From Tubiluchus corallicola (taxonomy: Eukaryota > Priapulida > Priapulimorpha > Priapulimorphida > Tubiluchidae): DNA of 64,000 nucleotides. The notes under the pieces were generated by a model. It was not told the origin of the DNA, did no database searches, and worked only from the letters and a program-made list of their open reading frames with translations. The stretch covers positions 496,001 to 560,000 of the forward strand of contig JAQGDQ010000021.1 of assembly GCA_030141605.1 (NCBI GenBank), read 5' to 3'. Each line of letters starts with the position of its first letter. The stretch's first letter is position 1. The translations under genes and the position numbers were made by a program. Shown in pieces: positions 1 to 12,200 of the stretch.

Positions 1-390
1 TAGTCATAAGGTTAGTAAATAAAATGTTTTCAATATTTGATTGCATTGAATCTTTTCTTTGCTGTTTTTTTAAAAAGTTTATTTATCTTGTGTTGGCTGT
101 CATTAATTAGTCTTCATCTATGCATTATGATTTAATTTACCAAGCTAAGGTGCTGTGGCATTATTGTCACCATGTCTTTTGATGGACCTATCCTCATCTG
201 TCTGTAGATTTGCAATCCACGACAATTTTTTACTTGTTGTGGACTTTACAGTTGATGTTAGTCTGCCTGCAATCGGTGTATCTGACGTTGATGATGCGTT
301 TTCCTTCAATCGAAATTTTATGCTTTAGTATACTTGCAGCAAATGACTGAGTACATCTAAGTTAATAACGTAATTTGCCATATTTTTTAG

Positions 391-3300
391 AAATCTAAAA
401 AGAGAGAAAAGAAGGGGAAGAAAGAGAAGAGAAAAGAAAAACATAAGGGCAAGAAAGATAAAACGGAATACGAGGAAGCACCAGGCATAGCCACTCCATC
501 TCGAGAAAATTTATGCAATGCACCTGCAACACCATGCGTCACTACAGAACAAGTTGCTATAATGTCTAATTACAAACTGTTAGGTGAAAATCAAACTATA
601 AAACTGGTGAGTTCATTTCCTATGGGATTGCTCCTTGGATGTTCATGAAATAGTGTATGATTTATTTGTAAGACAAATGTTTTGCACACCTCAGAAATTT
701 AAAATTTTCCTGATGGTGTTTATAGTGCTGTTTACACTACAGAGGACATTTGTGACCTTGTCTGCCTGTATTCCTATTTACACTATACGTATATGTGTAG
801 ACTTGTTTTTCCACCGTGTTATTAAAAATACACAGTCAGTGTCCGCGTATGCAGTGAAATGTGTTTGGTCATGGCTATGCTGTGCCTGCAGAGAATAGCC
901 AAAGGATGCAGGATGGTTACTTATTCTGCTTACAATACAAATTGAATCCATGTCCTGGATGTGTAAATCTTCTGTGATTGCACCAGGAAGGTAGTCGTGG
1001 AAGTTGCACTACTTGTAGTAGTCTCTGTGTGATTGTTTACATTAGATCTGGTTCCAAAAAATTCACCACAGATAGAATATTTTCTGTTAGTGTAAATGGG
1101 TTTTTTATTATCAGTAAATATAAACAGTGTGAATGCACATTTTTTCCATCAAATTTATTTCTGTACAAGAGAAAGGGAAAAGGTCCTGGATAAACCTTGA
1201 GGCAATCTTGTGTGTTGTATTTTGTAGAAAAAGGGACATTTAGGCCTACACCATTGGTGAATTTGTAACTTAGTTATACAGTGATTATTGGCTTTAAGAT
1301 TTTAATGCTTTTTTAATTATCATAATATTTACAATATAACTATGATTGATAATTCTAACATTAAATGATTTAATGCTGAAAATTAAATGAAATTTTAGAC
1401 ATATGAAACACGAGTGGATCCAACTCAACAACATCAAGTGATTGTGTCTGTTGTATTTGCAAACACAACACCTTATCTTATAAAGAATTTAGATTTCAAC
1501 GTGCTTGACTCGCTTAATACGAAGCTCATACGTGGGGTAAGCTGCTAATACATTGAAATATGTGGACTCATTAGCCTTTTGTCATTTAGAAATACATTGA
1601 AAGTTTGTTTAAAATGGTCTTAGATATGGTCTGCTGTTGTGTGAGATGGTTTTAGGTTTCTGCTTATTAAAAATTTGACGCAGTAGAAAAAATTATCCAA
1701 GCAAAATTTGTGACAAAGTTTATTTTAATTAGCATATCACATTAAATTTTAACTAATTACCACAGCTATTATTACAAAGATTTTGTTGCAGTGGTAACCT
1801 AATAAAAGTAATTTATTTATTTCCCAAGCAGTTTTCCTTAATTTTTTTACTTTACTTGTGGAGTAGATTACTGCATTACTGATTTTTTTTAGGATGAGAG
1901 TGACGGTGTGAAGGTACCATTCCAACTGCCTGCTGGCTCTAGTAATGAAGGACAGTTTGCTTTTACGGTTCAAGCTATAAATCATCCGCAAAAACTTCGT
2001 GGTACTTTGTCCTACATTATGGTGGTAAGTTGTTTTTGTGCTATCCTACATTGTGATGATGAGTTGTTTTCGTGCTATCCTACATTGTGGTGGTGAATTG
2101 TTTTGTGCCATCCTACAATGTGGCGGTGAGCTGTTTTTGTGCTATTCTGCATTGTGGTGGTGCATTGTTTTTGTGCTATCGTACATTGTGGTGGTGCGTT
2201 GTTTTTGTGCTGTCCTACATTGTGGTGGTGCATTGTTTTTGTGCTGTCCTACGTTGTGGTAGTGAGTTGTTTTTGTGCTATCCTACAGTGTGGTGGTGCA
2301 TTGTTTTTGTGCTATCCTACGTTATGGTGGTGCGTTGTTTTTGTGCTATCCTACAGTGTGGTGGTGAGTTGTTTTTGTGCTATCCTGCATTGTGGTAGTG
2401 AGTTCTTTTTGTGCTATCCTACATTGTGGTGGTGAGTGTTTTTGCTATCCTACGTTGTGTGGATTGTTTTTGTGCTATCCTACAGGTGGTGTTGTTTTTG
2501 TGCTTCCTACATGTGGTGGTGGTTGTTTTGTGCTATCCTCTTGTGGTAGTGAGTTTTTTGTGCTATCCTACATGTGGTGGTGTTGTTTTTGTGCTATCCT
2601 ACGTTGTGGTGGTGAGTTGTTTTTGTGCTATCCTAAGTTATGGTGGTGAGCTGTTTTTGTGCTGTCCTACATTGTGGTGAGTTGTTCATATGCTGTCACT
2701 CGAAATAGTGTAATGGTGTGCTAGCAAGACCGTAAAGCGAAATGACCTTCTTTCATCAATAGTCGCATAATGGTGGTCGATATAAGAAATTTTTCAGCAA
2801 GCAGATTCTTGGTCATGTTTATGAATGCCAAGAATAGTTCATCTTTTGTTCCAAGTTGTAACTTAAATGTAACGTTATTATAGTGGACTTGTCACATATA
2901 TTTACAACTGCATGTATACACACAACTTAATATAGAACAGTCATTAATTATTAGCTTATTGAAGTCAAAAAATGCTTTTCATTGAATTTGAATATACATG
3001 GGGACCAGAAAAAGTAGTGGCGTACTCTATAAGCGTCTGTTGCTAATAATATGTATATGATGTAATAATGATATGTATATGAATACTAGATGGCAAGCAA
3101 ATGAAGCAATTAATAAAAGTATATAAATATTGTACAATGTAGGGCTTCATAGAGATTGTAAAGGACTTTTAGAAGATGTAATCAAGTATCAAATATTTTT
3201 CAGTGTATTCAGATTCAATGAAAAGTATTTACCTGACTTCAATAATTTGAAAATTAGTGAATGTTTCATTATAAATTGAGCATGTACGTTCAGTTGTAAA

Positions 3301-5476
3301 TTTATGTGACATGTTCAGTAAAGTCAGTGAGATTCAAAAAGTCAGTCAATTTTGTCTGCATAAAATTTCTGTTTGTTTCTTGTACAAAAAGTTTTTGCAG
3401 TAGGAGTCATCACTTGATGAGACTTCTCAGGAGTGAGCTGTCAGTGTATGTACATAAACTTCTTTCCCTTTCATATTTTGATTATTATTTTTTTGTAGGA
3501 ATCACCCTGTTCTTTTCTATGTATTAGTTGCACATAACATGATGGTTCTTAAACACTCAGCTCTAACATTAAAACATGCAAAGATTATGAAATATACAGA
3601 ACACTGCATAATTTTCACAAAATAATACAAGCGGCATTTAGTGAAACGTCACTATTTCTCCCAAAATTATATATCTGCTAATTTAAGCTACACGACATCC
3701 CACACACACTGTTAAGTAACAACATTAGCTTTTTTCTAGGCTGTATGTAGTAATTAAATCAGCTACAATGATCTCTGACTAGGCAATTTTGTCGTAGTTG
3801 GAACCTTTTGTTAATTGTTTTGTTAATGTCGTATTAGTAATTAATAATTAACAGTCATTGAACTCTAGAAGAAATTTGCGCCCTCTCAACATTGCGCCTG
3901 GGGGCGATTGCCTCCTGTTGCCCAAACTTTGACATGCCTCTGTGTCAAGCCGTTGAGTGACCTCATTGTTTTTATACATCTATGAGACAAAATGGCCATT
4001 CGGCACGACATTATTATATTAAGATATAATAATACTACTAATAATAATAACAACAACACATTTATTTCAAACGCAAAATCACTTTTGCTTTGTTTACAGT
4101 GCCTCTTGTACCAGGTACTGAACTATGAGAAAAACTGAAACTTTCCTCTTAACAATTTCATGTTACTGGAAAACCATTGAATGATGGAATAATTTAATCC
4201 GCAGTTATTTGAAGTCAGTTTTTGGAGCCAAATTTTGCTGAAAAAAAGAAGAATTAAAAAGTATGAAAACGATCTATAATTTAAGCCATGAACCTTTCAA
4301 GCACTGTATTCTATTCCAACTTCTTGTCAGTTTCTCAGTCTTTTCTCTTGAGAGTTTGTCAATTTACAGTTACTTTTAAATACTGATTGTAAATATCGTA
4401 AAAGCAGTAATACATGTGTATCATCAGTGTACGTAAATAATTATGTGTGAATGACTTGTGTGTATTTTAGAAAGAAGACGGAGCAACTCAAGAAAAAATA
4501 GATTTTAAACTTGGCCTGTCTTGTTCTTCCTTCATGATGAGTCAGCCTTATGACAGGTTGGTTGTTTTGAAAGGCTATTCTTTTACTTGTCTCAATTTTG
4601 CAGTATTTTTCATAACAAATTTTATTTTCTATTGTATAATGGTTGTCAGCATTGTTACAATTTTAATTTTTTATAATTTTGGCTGGTAGTCCAATCCAAT
4701 TCTCCAAGATGTGCTATCTTTGCATATGAGGTGATCCTATTGACATTATGAATGTTTTGCTGTGTTCTAATATGCTTTTTATTTTTCAGAGACTCATTTG
4801 CAGTTCTGTTAACCAGCGGTGAGCTAGAGTACAAAAATGCTGTGAAACTAGACTGTGTGTCTGGAAAGTTTAAACAAGTGCTATCCAACATTTGTTTTTT
4901 TACTCATAGTTATGGTACGTAGTATAATGTGCTAAATCAAGGTTTTGGTTTATGTTGTGAATTTTTTGTGTTCGTTTAAATCCATTTTAAATTCTAATTT
5001 TAGCGTGACATTTTTCCAACTAAGGTTTTTGTGCAGTTGCTAACAGTGTTTAATTGGAATATGGTTGTTTGTTTGTTCTTCGAAAACTATTTTTTGTTTT
5101 TCTAGTTGTTGAACAAGTTGAAGATAGTGCATCATTGTACAGTAAGTCCATTCAAGGTCACCACTTGGCATTTTTAGTTAAAGGTTTGGTAAGTAGTTTT
5201 CTTCTAATTTTAAGTTCATTTTGAAATAGCAAATAAACCTTAGTAAACACAGATGCCTTTAGTTAGTTCAGTGATCTTGCTATGGTAAAATTACAAACGT
5301 GTCATACTTTTGTCACCAGATCCAGAACATCATATGGCCATTTCTGGTTACGTTCCAATTTTCAACATTGTTATTTTTTGCAGCCAAGTAATGGTCTTAG
5401 CATTGATGGTAAAAGCAACGATCCCAGTTTACTGTCTGCCATCTTAGACGAAGTGAAAGCAGTGTTGATCCAATGA
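391..5476 (+). CDS. AP3D1: AP-3 complex subunit delta, C-terminal part (partial gene, last 7 coding exons)
   Basis: Large delta subunit of the AP-3 adaptor, which sorts cargo from endosomes/TGN to lysosomes and related organelles. Exons: 391-606, 1399-1536, 1893-2024, 4471-4556, 4790-4914, 5106-5188, 5384-5476 (TGA). All have AG/GT borders and join in frame: 873 nt, 290 codons plus stop. The first visible exon encodes a very lysine-rich hinge (KSKKREKKGKKEKRKEK), a hallmark of AP-3 delta. The following exons encode the C-terminal region, with recognisable family segments such as NVLDSLNTKLIRG, PFQLPAGSSNEGQFAF, SIQGHHLAFLV and, at the end, a DGKSNDP segment before LIQ-stop. The N-terminal adaptin trunk lies left of the window. 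Family assignment rests on remembered homology with animal AP3D1 and I consider it secure. The third intron (2025-4470) carries a minisatellite that starts at the donor site. Confidence 0.93.
2009..2682 (+). repeat. 34-bp minisatellite overlapping the AP3D1 exon/intron junction
   Basis: About 21 degenerate tandem copies of a T/G-rich unit. The core is CCTACATTGTGGTGGTGAGT followed by TGTTTTTGTGCTAT. The period is about 34 bp, shortening to about 31 bp toward the right end. The first copy is the end of the AP3D1 exon itself: TCCTACATTATGGTG up to 2024, then the real donor GTAAGT. Most later copies keep a donor-like GGTGAGTTG or GGTGAATTG. Since 34 is not a multiple of three, the array reads open in all three forward frames with a cycling Cys/Ile/Leu/His/Gly-Gly peptide. 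Those open frames are an artefact of the repeat, not genes. Confidence 0.9.
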
Positions 5477-8266
5477 CAGCCTTAGAGTGCGCGGTGGACT
5501 TTACATTCCGTTATGGAGCAACCTAGTTAATCTGGAATATCCACTTGTATCATATCTGAGAAGGTTCTGTATAATAGGCGGGAAATGGATAAAATTGCAC
5601 CAATTATTTAGTGACTGCGACTCTGTTAAAGCAATTTCCTTTTTCTGCATTTTGTTGACACCAGAAATGACACATATCTAATTAAATTCCTGGGTCACCC
5701 AATATTATAGTTGTCTCTCACATTAATAGCCACTTATATATACAGTATAGACATTTCAGCTAATGTGTAAGATTTGCTACAAGCTTCTGCTATGATAAAA
5801 TATGGGAATTCTTGCACACAACATTATTTTATCAGACTGGCATTGTAAATAGCCATGCACATTTTCACTAAATCTTGCCTAATTTTTGTTTTGTACCAGC
5901 TCACCCACCACCACCTAACTAAAAAATTGTAATAAATCTCAAAGTCATTAACAAGGTTTTCTAGGTTAACAAGGTGGCATACTTATAGTATAATTTTCTT
6001 ATTGTATGTACAACTAGGCATATGAAACCAATTATGTGAGAGAGTGCTCATAAATTCAATATGTATTGTGTATAGGATGGTTGACAGTTGTAGGGTATAA
6101 TTACATCGATTAGATTATATCACATGCTTTTGCACATCAATTTCTGGTGCGTTTAAAGTTTGGGTGTTGCAATAGAAAGGTATAGAACAGGTGATGAGCA
6201 AATTTGGTATATAGCGTTAATTATCAAATTCTGTCTAATATTTTTATTAATTTTTAACATTGAGATTTCTTCCTGGCCGGAATAGGTCAGCCATTTGGTG
6301 TAACATAAGTAGTTTACTTGCATCATACTTGTGATTTAACTTGTTTTATGTTGTTGTATTAGGAACAAGTTTGCAACTTATGTATAAGTATTATATACAT
6401 TTACCTACTTACTTACATAATAATAATGAATTCCTTTCCATTGTTGAGAACACTTGGTTTTATGATGAAAATGTGTTGATATCATTAAATTAAAGGACTT
6501 TGTTAATTTATTGATAAAAAAATATGTATTAAAAAACTGTACTGTAGTATGGTCTGGAGGAAGTGCTGCACGTTACAATTGTAAATCACTTTAATGAACG
6601 CCATTACTCTGCTGTTCTATATTATGTACATAGGAACATTTTGCAAAGTAAAAATGCCAAAATAGTAAACATGGCCTCTGTAGAAGAAATTTGTATGGTA
6701 CAGTTTGCCAACTAAGCAGCTGTAAGAAGATTCGCCAAATACAATAATTCATTTGCTTTACAAAAACCCGTGTACCTGGTTATTATTCGATTACTTTTAA
6801 TTAGAATATTAATAAACATATAGTTGATCAATTTTGTAATGATTAGAAAAATTTCAGTAAAACTTTGCTATCCATTGTTATTTACCAGTTGATCCTTCAA
6901 GTCAACAAAATGGCCTTCGAATGAGTGTGGGGTAGACTAAAGACAAAGTAAAGGTATATTATTTGGTTTTACAGAAAATAAATTCTTGTTAATTCCATTC
7001 CTGACGTATAGCAGCTACTTTGTAGTGATGTGTAGATCTGTTCCCTGTTCTTTGTATGCAGTGTTTCTTTTACTGAATAGGCCGTGTTCAATTTATTGAT
7101 CTTTTATAAGAAAAACGACAAGCAAAAATTGTTACTTCAAAAGAGATGTATGAGTTTGACTCTGTTAAGTAACTTTAATTATCATTTTCATATATGGAAC
7201 TGTTATCTAGAGAATAAAAGTATAATATAAAACCCTGTTTCTTAATTTCCCATGAGTTGTATTGTTCCTGTGTCTCTAGTTTGATGTAAAGTTTTTGTAG
7301 ATATGCGTCTAGTTGTACTTAATTTTGTGTTGTTGTTATTGGTTGCAAGATTATCCCACACTTGTTTATTTAATGGCTTCGTGGAAATTATAATAAAGTT
7401 ACTAATAAAAAACTATTGCCATTTTGTTTACGTTTCTGACTTTTGCATAAATTTGTTTTCTGACTGACTCCTGAGGTTACATTTAAATGCTGCGCTGGCA
7501 GTTATTTCAGATTTATTCAAAGCGAGGTTTTACTTTAAAACCATTTAATTTTGGTAGTGTATTGAAAATTAGTTTTATTGCAAAGGATTTTTATATTAAT
7601 AAAACTCGGGAGAAACCTATGGTACCCTAACCTGGTAATCTATTTGTAACAGGACTGAAACTGTCAGAAATATTTTTATGATTGCCGTTAAGATAGGGTT
7701 GTGATTATCCATTTTTAAAGTAAACCTCGATATGAATTTCTTTAATTGCTTGTGTTTCACTACTTTTAACTCTTAATCATTTTTATTTAGTCATTCGTAC
7801 TTTCTATTTCAAATGTTCACAAACCAACAATAGAAAACAGACAAGATTTGATTAAAATGTGGCCACAACAAAATACATTATGATTTCATTCAATTCATTG
7901 ATAATATATACTTATATAAGCTATAGTTTGGTCCTCACATTATAAATTTCACAAATATGTGGTATTAGTTAACTATCATAAATGTTTACTTACATATTAC
8001 CAATTACATGTGTAGCATAATTATCACAAGTAGCACTAAAGCACTTAAAAGGCATAATATAAATAAAATTTAGGTAATTTTAACTATAATTTAGCACTAT
8101 ATGCCTATATAGAGGGACTTGCTCTGTTAGCCAGTGAAAACTAAGTAAAAGAGTCGTCATCGATTCTCATGTCAAGGGGCCTTATATAAACTTTTCCTTC
8201 ACAAATTAATCTAAATAGTGGGTTTCATGCAATGCATGCTCGTATCATCTGAAACTACCTACAGAC
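5477..8266. other. AP3D1 3' UTR and intergenic DNA
   Basis: No convincing gene is seen on either strand. The stretch is AT-rich with short open frames only. AATAAA occurs at 5931-5936, about 455 bp after the AP3D1 stop, and is the first good polyadenylation signal. Further AATAAA copies occur later (near 7213 and 7392), so a longer 3' UTR is possible. Confidence 0.5.
5931..5936 (+). promoter_or_regulatory. Candidate AP3D1 polyadenylation signal AATAAA
   Basis: First AATAAA downstream of the AP3D1 stop codon (5476) on the coding strand. Its assignment is positional only; a downstream GU-rich element is not obvious. Confidence 0.45.
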
Positions 8267-8274
8267 CTATTCTG

Positions 8275-8637
8275 TAGGGGTGAGCATCGAACGAGTTTTT
8301 TTAGTTCGAACTCGATTCGAATCCAAAACTATAGATTCGAATAATTCAGCACTTCAGTCACACATGTTCTTTATCACTAAAACGATTGAAACATCATGCA
8401 ATTAGCATAATATAGCTGTGATTTCTGCACACAATTTTAAAGAAATTACTAGTCGTTTTATTGCAGAACAAAATCTAGTGATATGCATGATCTTTGTAAG
8501 ACAAATTTTTGCTGGTGGTTCGAAAACTTGTTCGAAAATCTTTCGATCTCAATTCGAATTTCGTTTCGATTCGAATTCGAAAGTCACAAATTCGGTGCGA
8601 TTCGAATTCGCTTTCTGGTAGAGAATGCTCACCCCTA
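8275..8637. mobile_element. hAT-type MITE (363 bp) with 8-bp target duplication
   Basis: The left end TAGGGGTGAGCAT (8275) is the reverse complement of the right end ATGCTCACCCCTA (ends 8637). The flanks are CTATTCTG (8267-8274) and CTATTCTA (8638-8645), an 8-bp target-site duplication with one mismatch. An 8-bp duplication and a short TIR of the YAGGGGTG type are hAT-superfamily characters. The interior is full of TTCGAA and ATTCGAAT palindromic motifs near both ends and has no transposase frame, so it is non-autonomous. Confidence 0.82.
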
Positions 8638-9237
8638 CTATTCTAAGGGCAAATCTAAGTTTTACATTCAAGGCTATATTATAAGACAGTAGTTGAAGGA
8701 AAATTCATTAATTAGAAAAAATGCTAGAGAATTTGGGGGCGATTTTATAGACACACAAAATTAAATTTCGGGAAATATATATGCGATTTCCCGACAAGTG
8801 AAGCGCAATGTACAGATTCTTTGAACAGCAATTGCCCTATGGCGCTGCGTGACACCTCAACCGCCAGTACTATAGCTCTAATTCTTTCACAGGTAGTAGC
8901 ATGTATATTTTATGACTGTAATAAAACCATTTAAGTCCATTCTGAATGATAAATTACATATGCCATTCCACAAAATGACTTAAAGCAGCTGACCAATGAG
9001 ATGACAAAATTTACATGTTACTGTTAACTAACTTTACTTGGTGCCCAGGATCTGAAAAGAGTTATAATAAAAATTAATTAAAACTTATCTAGAATTTAGT
9101 AGAATGAATAGCAAATAACTTTATTTACTAAAAGCAATGATTAATTGAAATAGTGGGAGTTAAGTTGTGTTTGGAACCCATTATCGATATAAAGTGTTGT
9201 AGAGAGAACGGAAAAAATCATACACTATTAGTGACTA

Positions 9238-9255
9238 TGACGTTGTATGACGTCA
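9238..9255 (+). promoter_or_regulatory. CRE/ATF-type elements just upstream of the MTF-1 start
   Basis: A full palindromic TGACGTCA lies at 9248-9255, 14 bp before the MTF-1 ATG, and a TGACG half-site lies 10 bp further upstream at 9238-9242. TGACGTCA is the consensus for CREB/ATF bZIP factors and often sits in promoters of constitutive genes. Its closeness to the start codon means it would lie in a short 5' UTR or at the start site. Function is inferred; no TATA box or metal-response element (TGCRCNC) was noticed nearby. Confidence 0.4.
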
Positions 9256-9269
9256 CTCCAGTGGTTAAC

Positions 9270-12200
9270 ATGGCGGATGATGGTGTTTGTGATTTTCTAA
9301 TTTCATCAAATTCTGGTTATAATTACATTAAAGAAATGAGTGATATTAACCAAAGCTTGCAAAATGCACAAATGCAACTTAGTGAAAACGAGGAGGCAGG
9401 TGATGAAGGTACATGTCGATAATCGTCTTTTTTGGAATTGGTCACTGTCAAACATTTAAATTTTATGTAGACTTATTTTTATTTAGTATTACTAGGTCTA
9501 CTCAGCGAACCGATTTGAAATTTAATTATTATAATAAGATGCACAGTAAAATTAAAAACGTTTGCACTGCAAAAGTTGGAAAAATCAGAAATGCGAAGGT
9601 GAACCTGTGAAACGTGAAGAGCAAAAACTCATTTGACGTGCATTGCAAAATATCAGAAGTGTTTAATACAAACAACTTGCCGACTTAATTTTATGCAGTG
9701 GAACTGCACTCCACTATTAGTAATGTAAGCTTCATTAATCTGTAGTTTAAACTCCAATTACAGGGAATTCATTGCGAACCTTTTAGGAAATTTAACTTTT
9801 TTATTTTAATTTGACATTGAATTACTCCACTAAGATTGTGAACCACTGTTAGTTTGGTGCTGTGTTTGTTTCAAAATTTATTGAACTTTTATTGTGCGTC
9901 TTTTGAATTATAAAACAGTTTGTATTGCAGAGTAAAAACAAATAGATGAATATTGTTTTAGCAAATACATGTTTGCTTAAATTTACAGGGTTTAGCGAGC
10001 AGACATTTGATCGCACACGATGTTTCATAGAATCTGATCGTGAATATGATGAAGGAAGTAATCACGATGATGAAACAAGTTATGACTATGATGAAGATGG
10101 GTAATTGTTAATGAAATTTAAATTTGAATTGTAAATACTGTTTGTTGCATTGCTGTTCATTCATGCTACTAGTTTTAATTAGTATATTTTCTCCAGTATT
10201 ATTTATTTGTTTGTTTTTAACTGCAGTTGTTAAATTGTTGGCAAATTAACCCATTTGTTAATTAATTTAATACACATTTGTTCCAAGGTGAGTCAGTTAA
10301 ATGGTAACTGCTAGATTTTTAAAGCCTGAAATTATTGGCCTTGACAGATAGTTGTTCAACATTTTAATTATGTTTAGTGGGACAAGACTAATGTCTAAAC
10401 TCCACAACAGTACTTAAAGCAGCATCAACAGAGCTTCACAAATGTGATTTGGTTTTTAGATAACTTTAAGATTTTGGTGAACTTCCCTCTGAGACATGTG
10501 CCATATGCCCTGGTCTATATCTTATGATACCTTTTGAATTTTTGAAGCACAATTGTGTTGTGCCAAAAACAGGGATGTTACTGAAATGAAATTTCATTTG
10601 CCGATAATTTCACTTTTGGATGAGTTTTGTTTTTGTCGAAAACTATCCAGTTTCGTAGCTGAAACTTTCGGTAATTTTCGGCACCATTTTTCCATGGATT
10701 TAGTGGTATTTATACAGCTTACCTTTTTTTCTGCTAGATGTTAAAAATCGCTGAAAAATTTTGGTTAAAATATTTCGAATAAAGCATTTATTATTTATTT
10801 AACTTTTCATACCATTTGTAGCATGCTTTTTATGGCAATGCGGCATATCTTCAGTGCTGATGACCGTGAAGCTTTAAGGTCTTCTGGGCACAATCACCTG
10901 AAATATCAAAGAGTAACTTGAATAAAACCAAGTTTAATTTTATAATTTACGAAATATAGGCAGCGAAATAGTTACAAAATAAAATTTGTCAAATAAAATA
11001 AAATATTTACAAAACAAAACAAAATAAAGTTTTTTTGAAATTTGAAGATCTTTAACCATAAACATTGTTCTACTTTTTTGGTTAGTATTTTTTGCCTAAC
11101 AACCCTCAAACAGGCTTATATCAGAACAAAAATAAGTAAACAAGCAAAAAAACAAAGTATTTTATTTATTTCAGAATTTGTTTTCAGTTTTGATAACATT
11201 TGGTTTTGCAAATATGATTTTGGTTCGGTTTTGTATCAGTTTCCTAAGTTCCATAAATTTCAGTTTCAGTTTTGGTTTATAATTTCAGTTTTGGTAACAT
11301 CCCTGGCCATGAAATTTTTGTTAAATAGACAAATTGTGAAATTACTAAAATTCATTAGTTTAGTTACTAAGCTCGATTTGATTATGAACATTATGCACTT
11401 TACTATTCAGGTATATCCACCATACAATTTCGGATGATCAGATGTACCTGCAGATTCATCCAGGCAAGTCGACGGAGATGCCTATTAACCCCTCACATGC
11501 CACGCTTACCATCGAAACCAGTGACCCTACTACCAAGGAGAAAGAGGTTAAGAGGTTCATATGTGATTATGAGGATTGTACTCGTACATACAGCACAGCT
11601 GGAAACCTCAAAACTCATCTTAAAACTCATACTGGCAAGTGAAATGCTATACACAACATAACTTTGATTTTAAAACTATATATAAGTAAGCCTTCACTTA
11701 AAAGACTTTGTCAAATAGTTTTTCTTTTTATTAATTCTGCAAAGATAGTACAGTTAGTTAAAAAGCGTATAAATAAATAATTATTTTCTTAAATTTAATA
11801 AAAAAATAATATATAATTCCAAGCAATAAAAGTCGCAAAATGTTTGGCTTTAGACACATCTCACATATTCGTATTATTTCCTATAGATGTTGTCTTCATT
11901 TAACAATGTTTTAGTTAGCACTGTGTTTTGCTGAAACACTACCATCATTGACCCTCAGCTACTGGAAATGGGGTGTGAAAACTGTCTTTAACAGCTGCCT
12001 TTAGTGTATAGCCAGGCTGCATAAGATTATGGATATCCATAAAATAAGACCAAAAATCCATAAAATAAAATTTGAAAAATGCATAAAATAAAAAAATATT
12101 TTTTTTTGTGATTTTTTGAACAAATTAACGAGTTGTAAGCATTGGCAACACTGAAAACGAACGTTAAAAGGAGAGAAAGAGAAAGAAAACAAACCAACAA

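Noticed and set aside
2038-2680. Several overlapping forward frames of 70-108 codons
   Set aside because: They are products of the 34-bp tandem repeat, which is open in every forward frame; there is no independent gene evidence.
3870-3960. G+C-rich patch (GCGCCTGGGGGCGATTGCC) in an AP3D1 intron
   Set aside because: It resembles interior sequence of decayed hAT elements, but no termini or duplication could be found, so it was not called.
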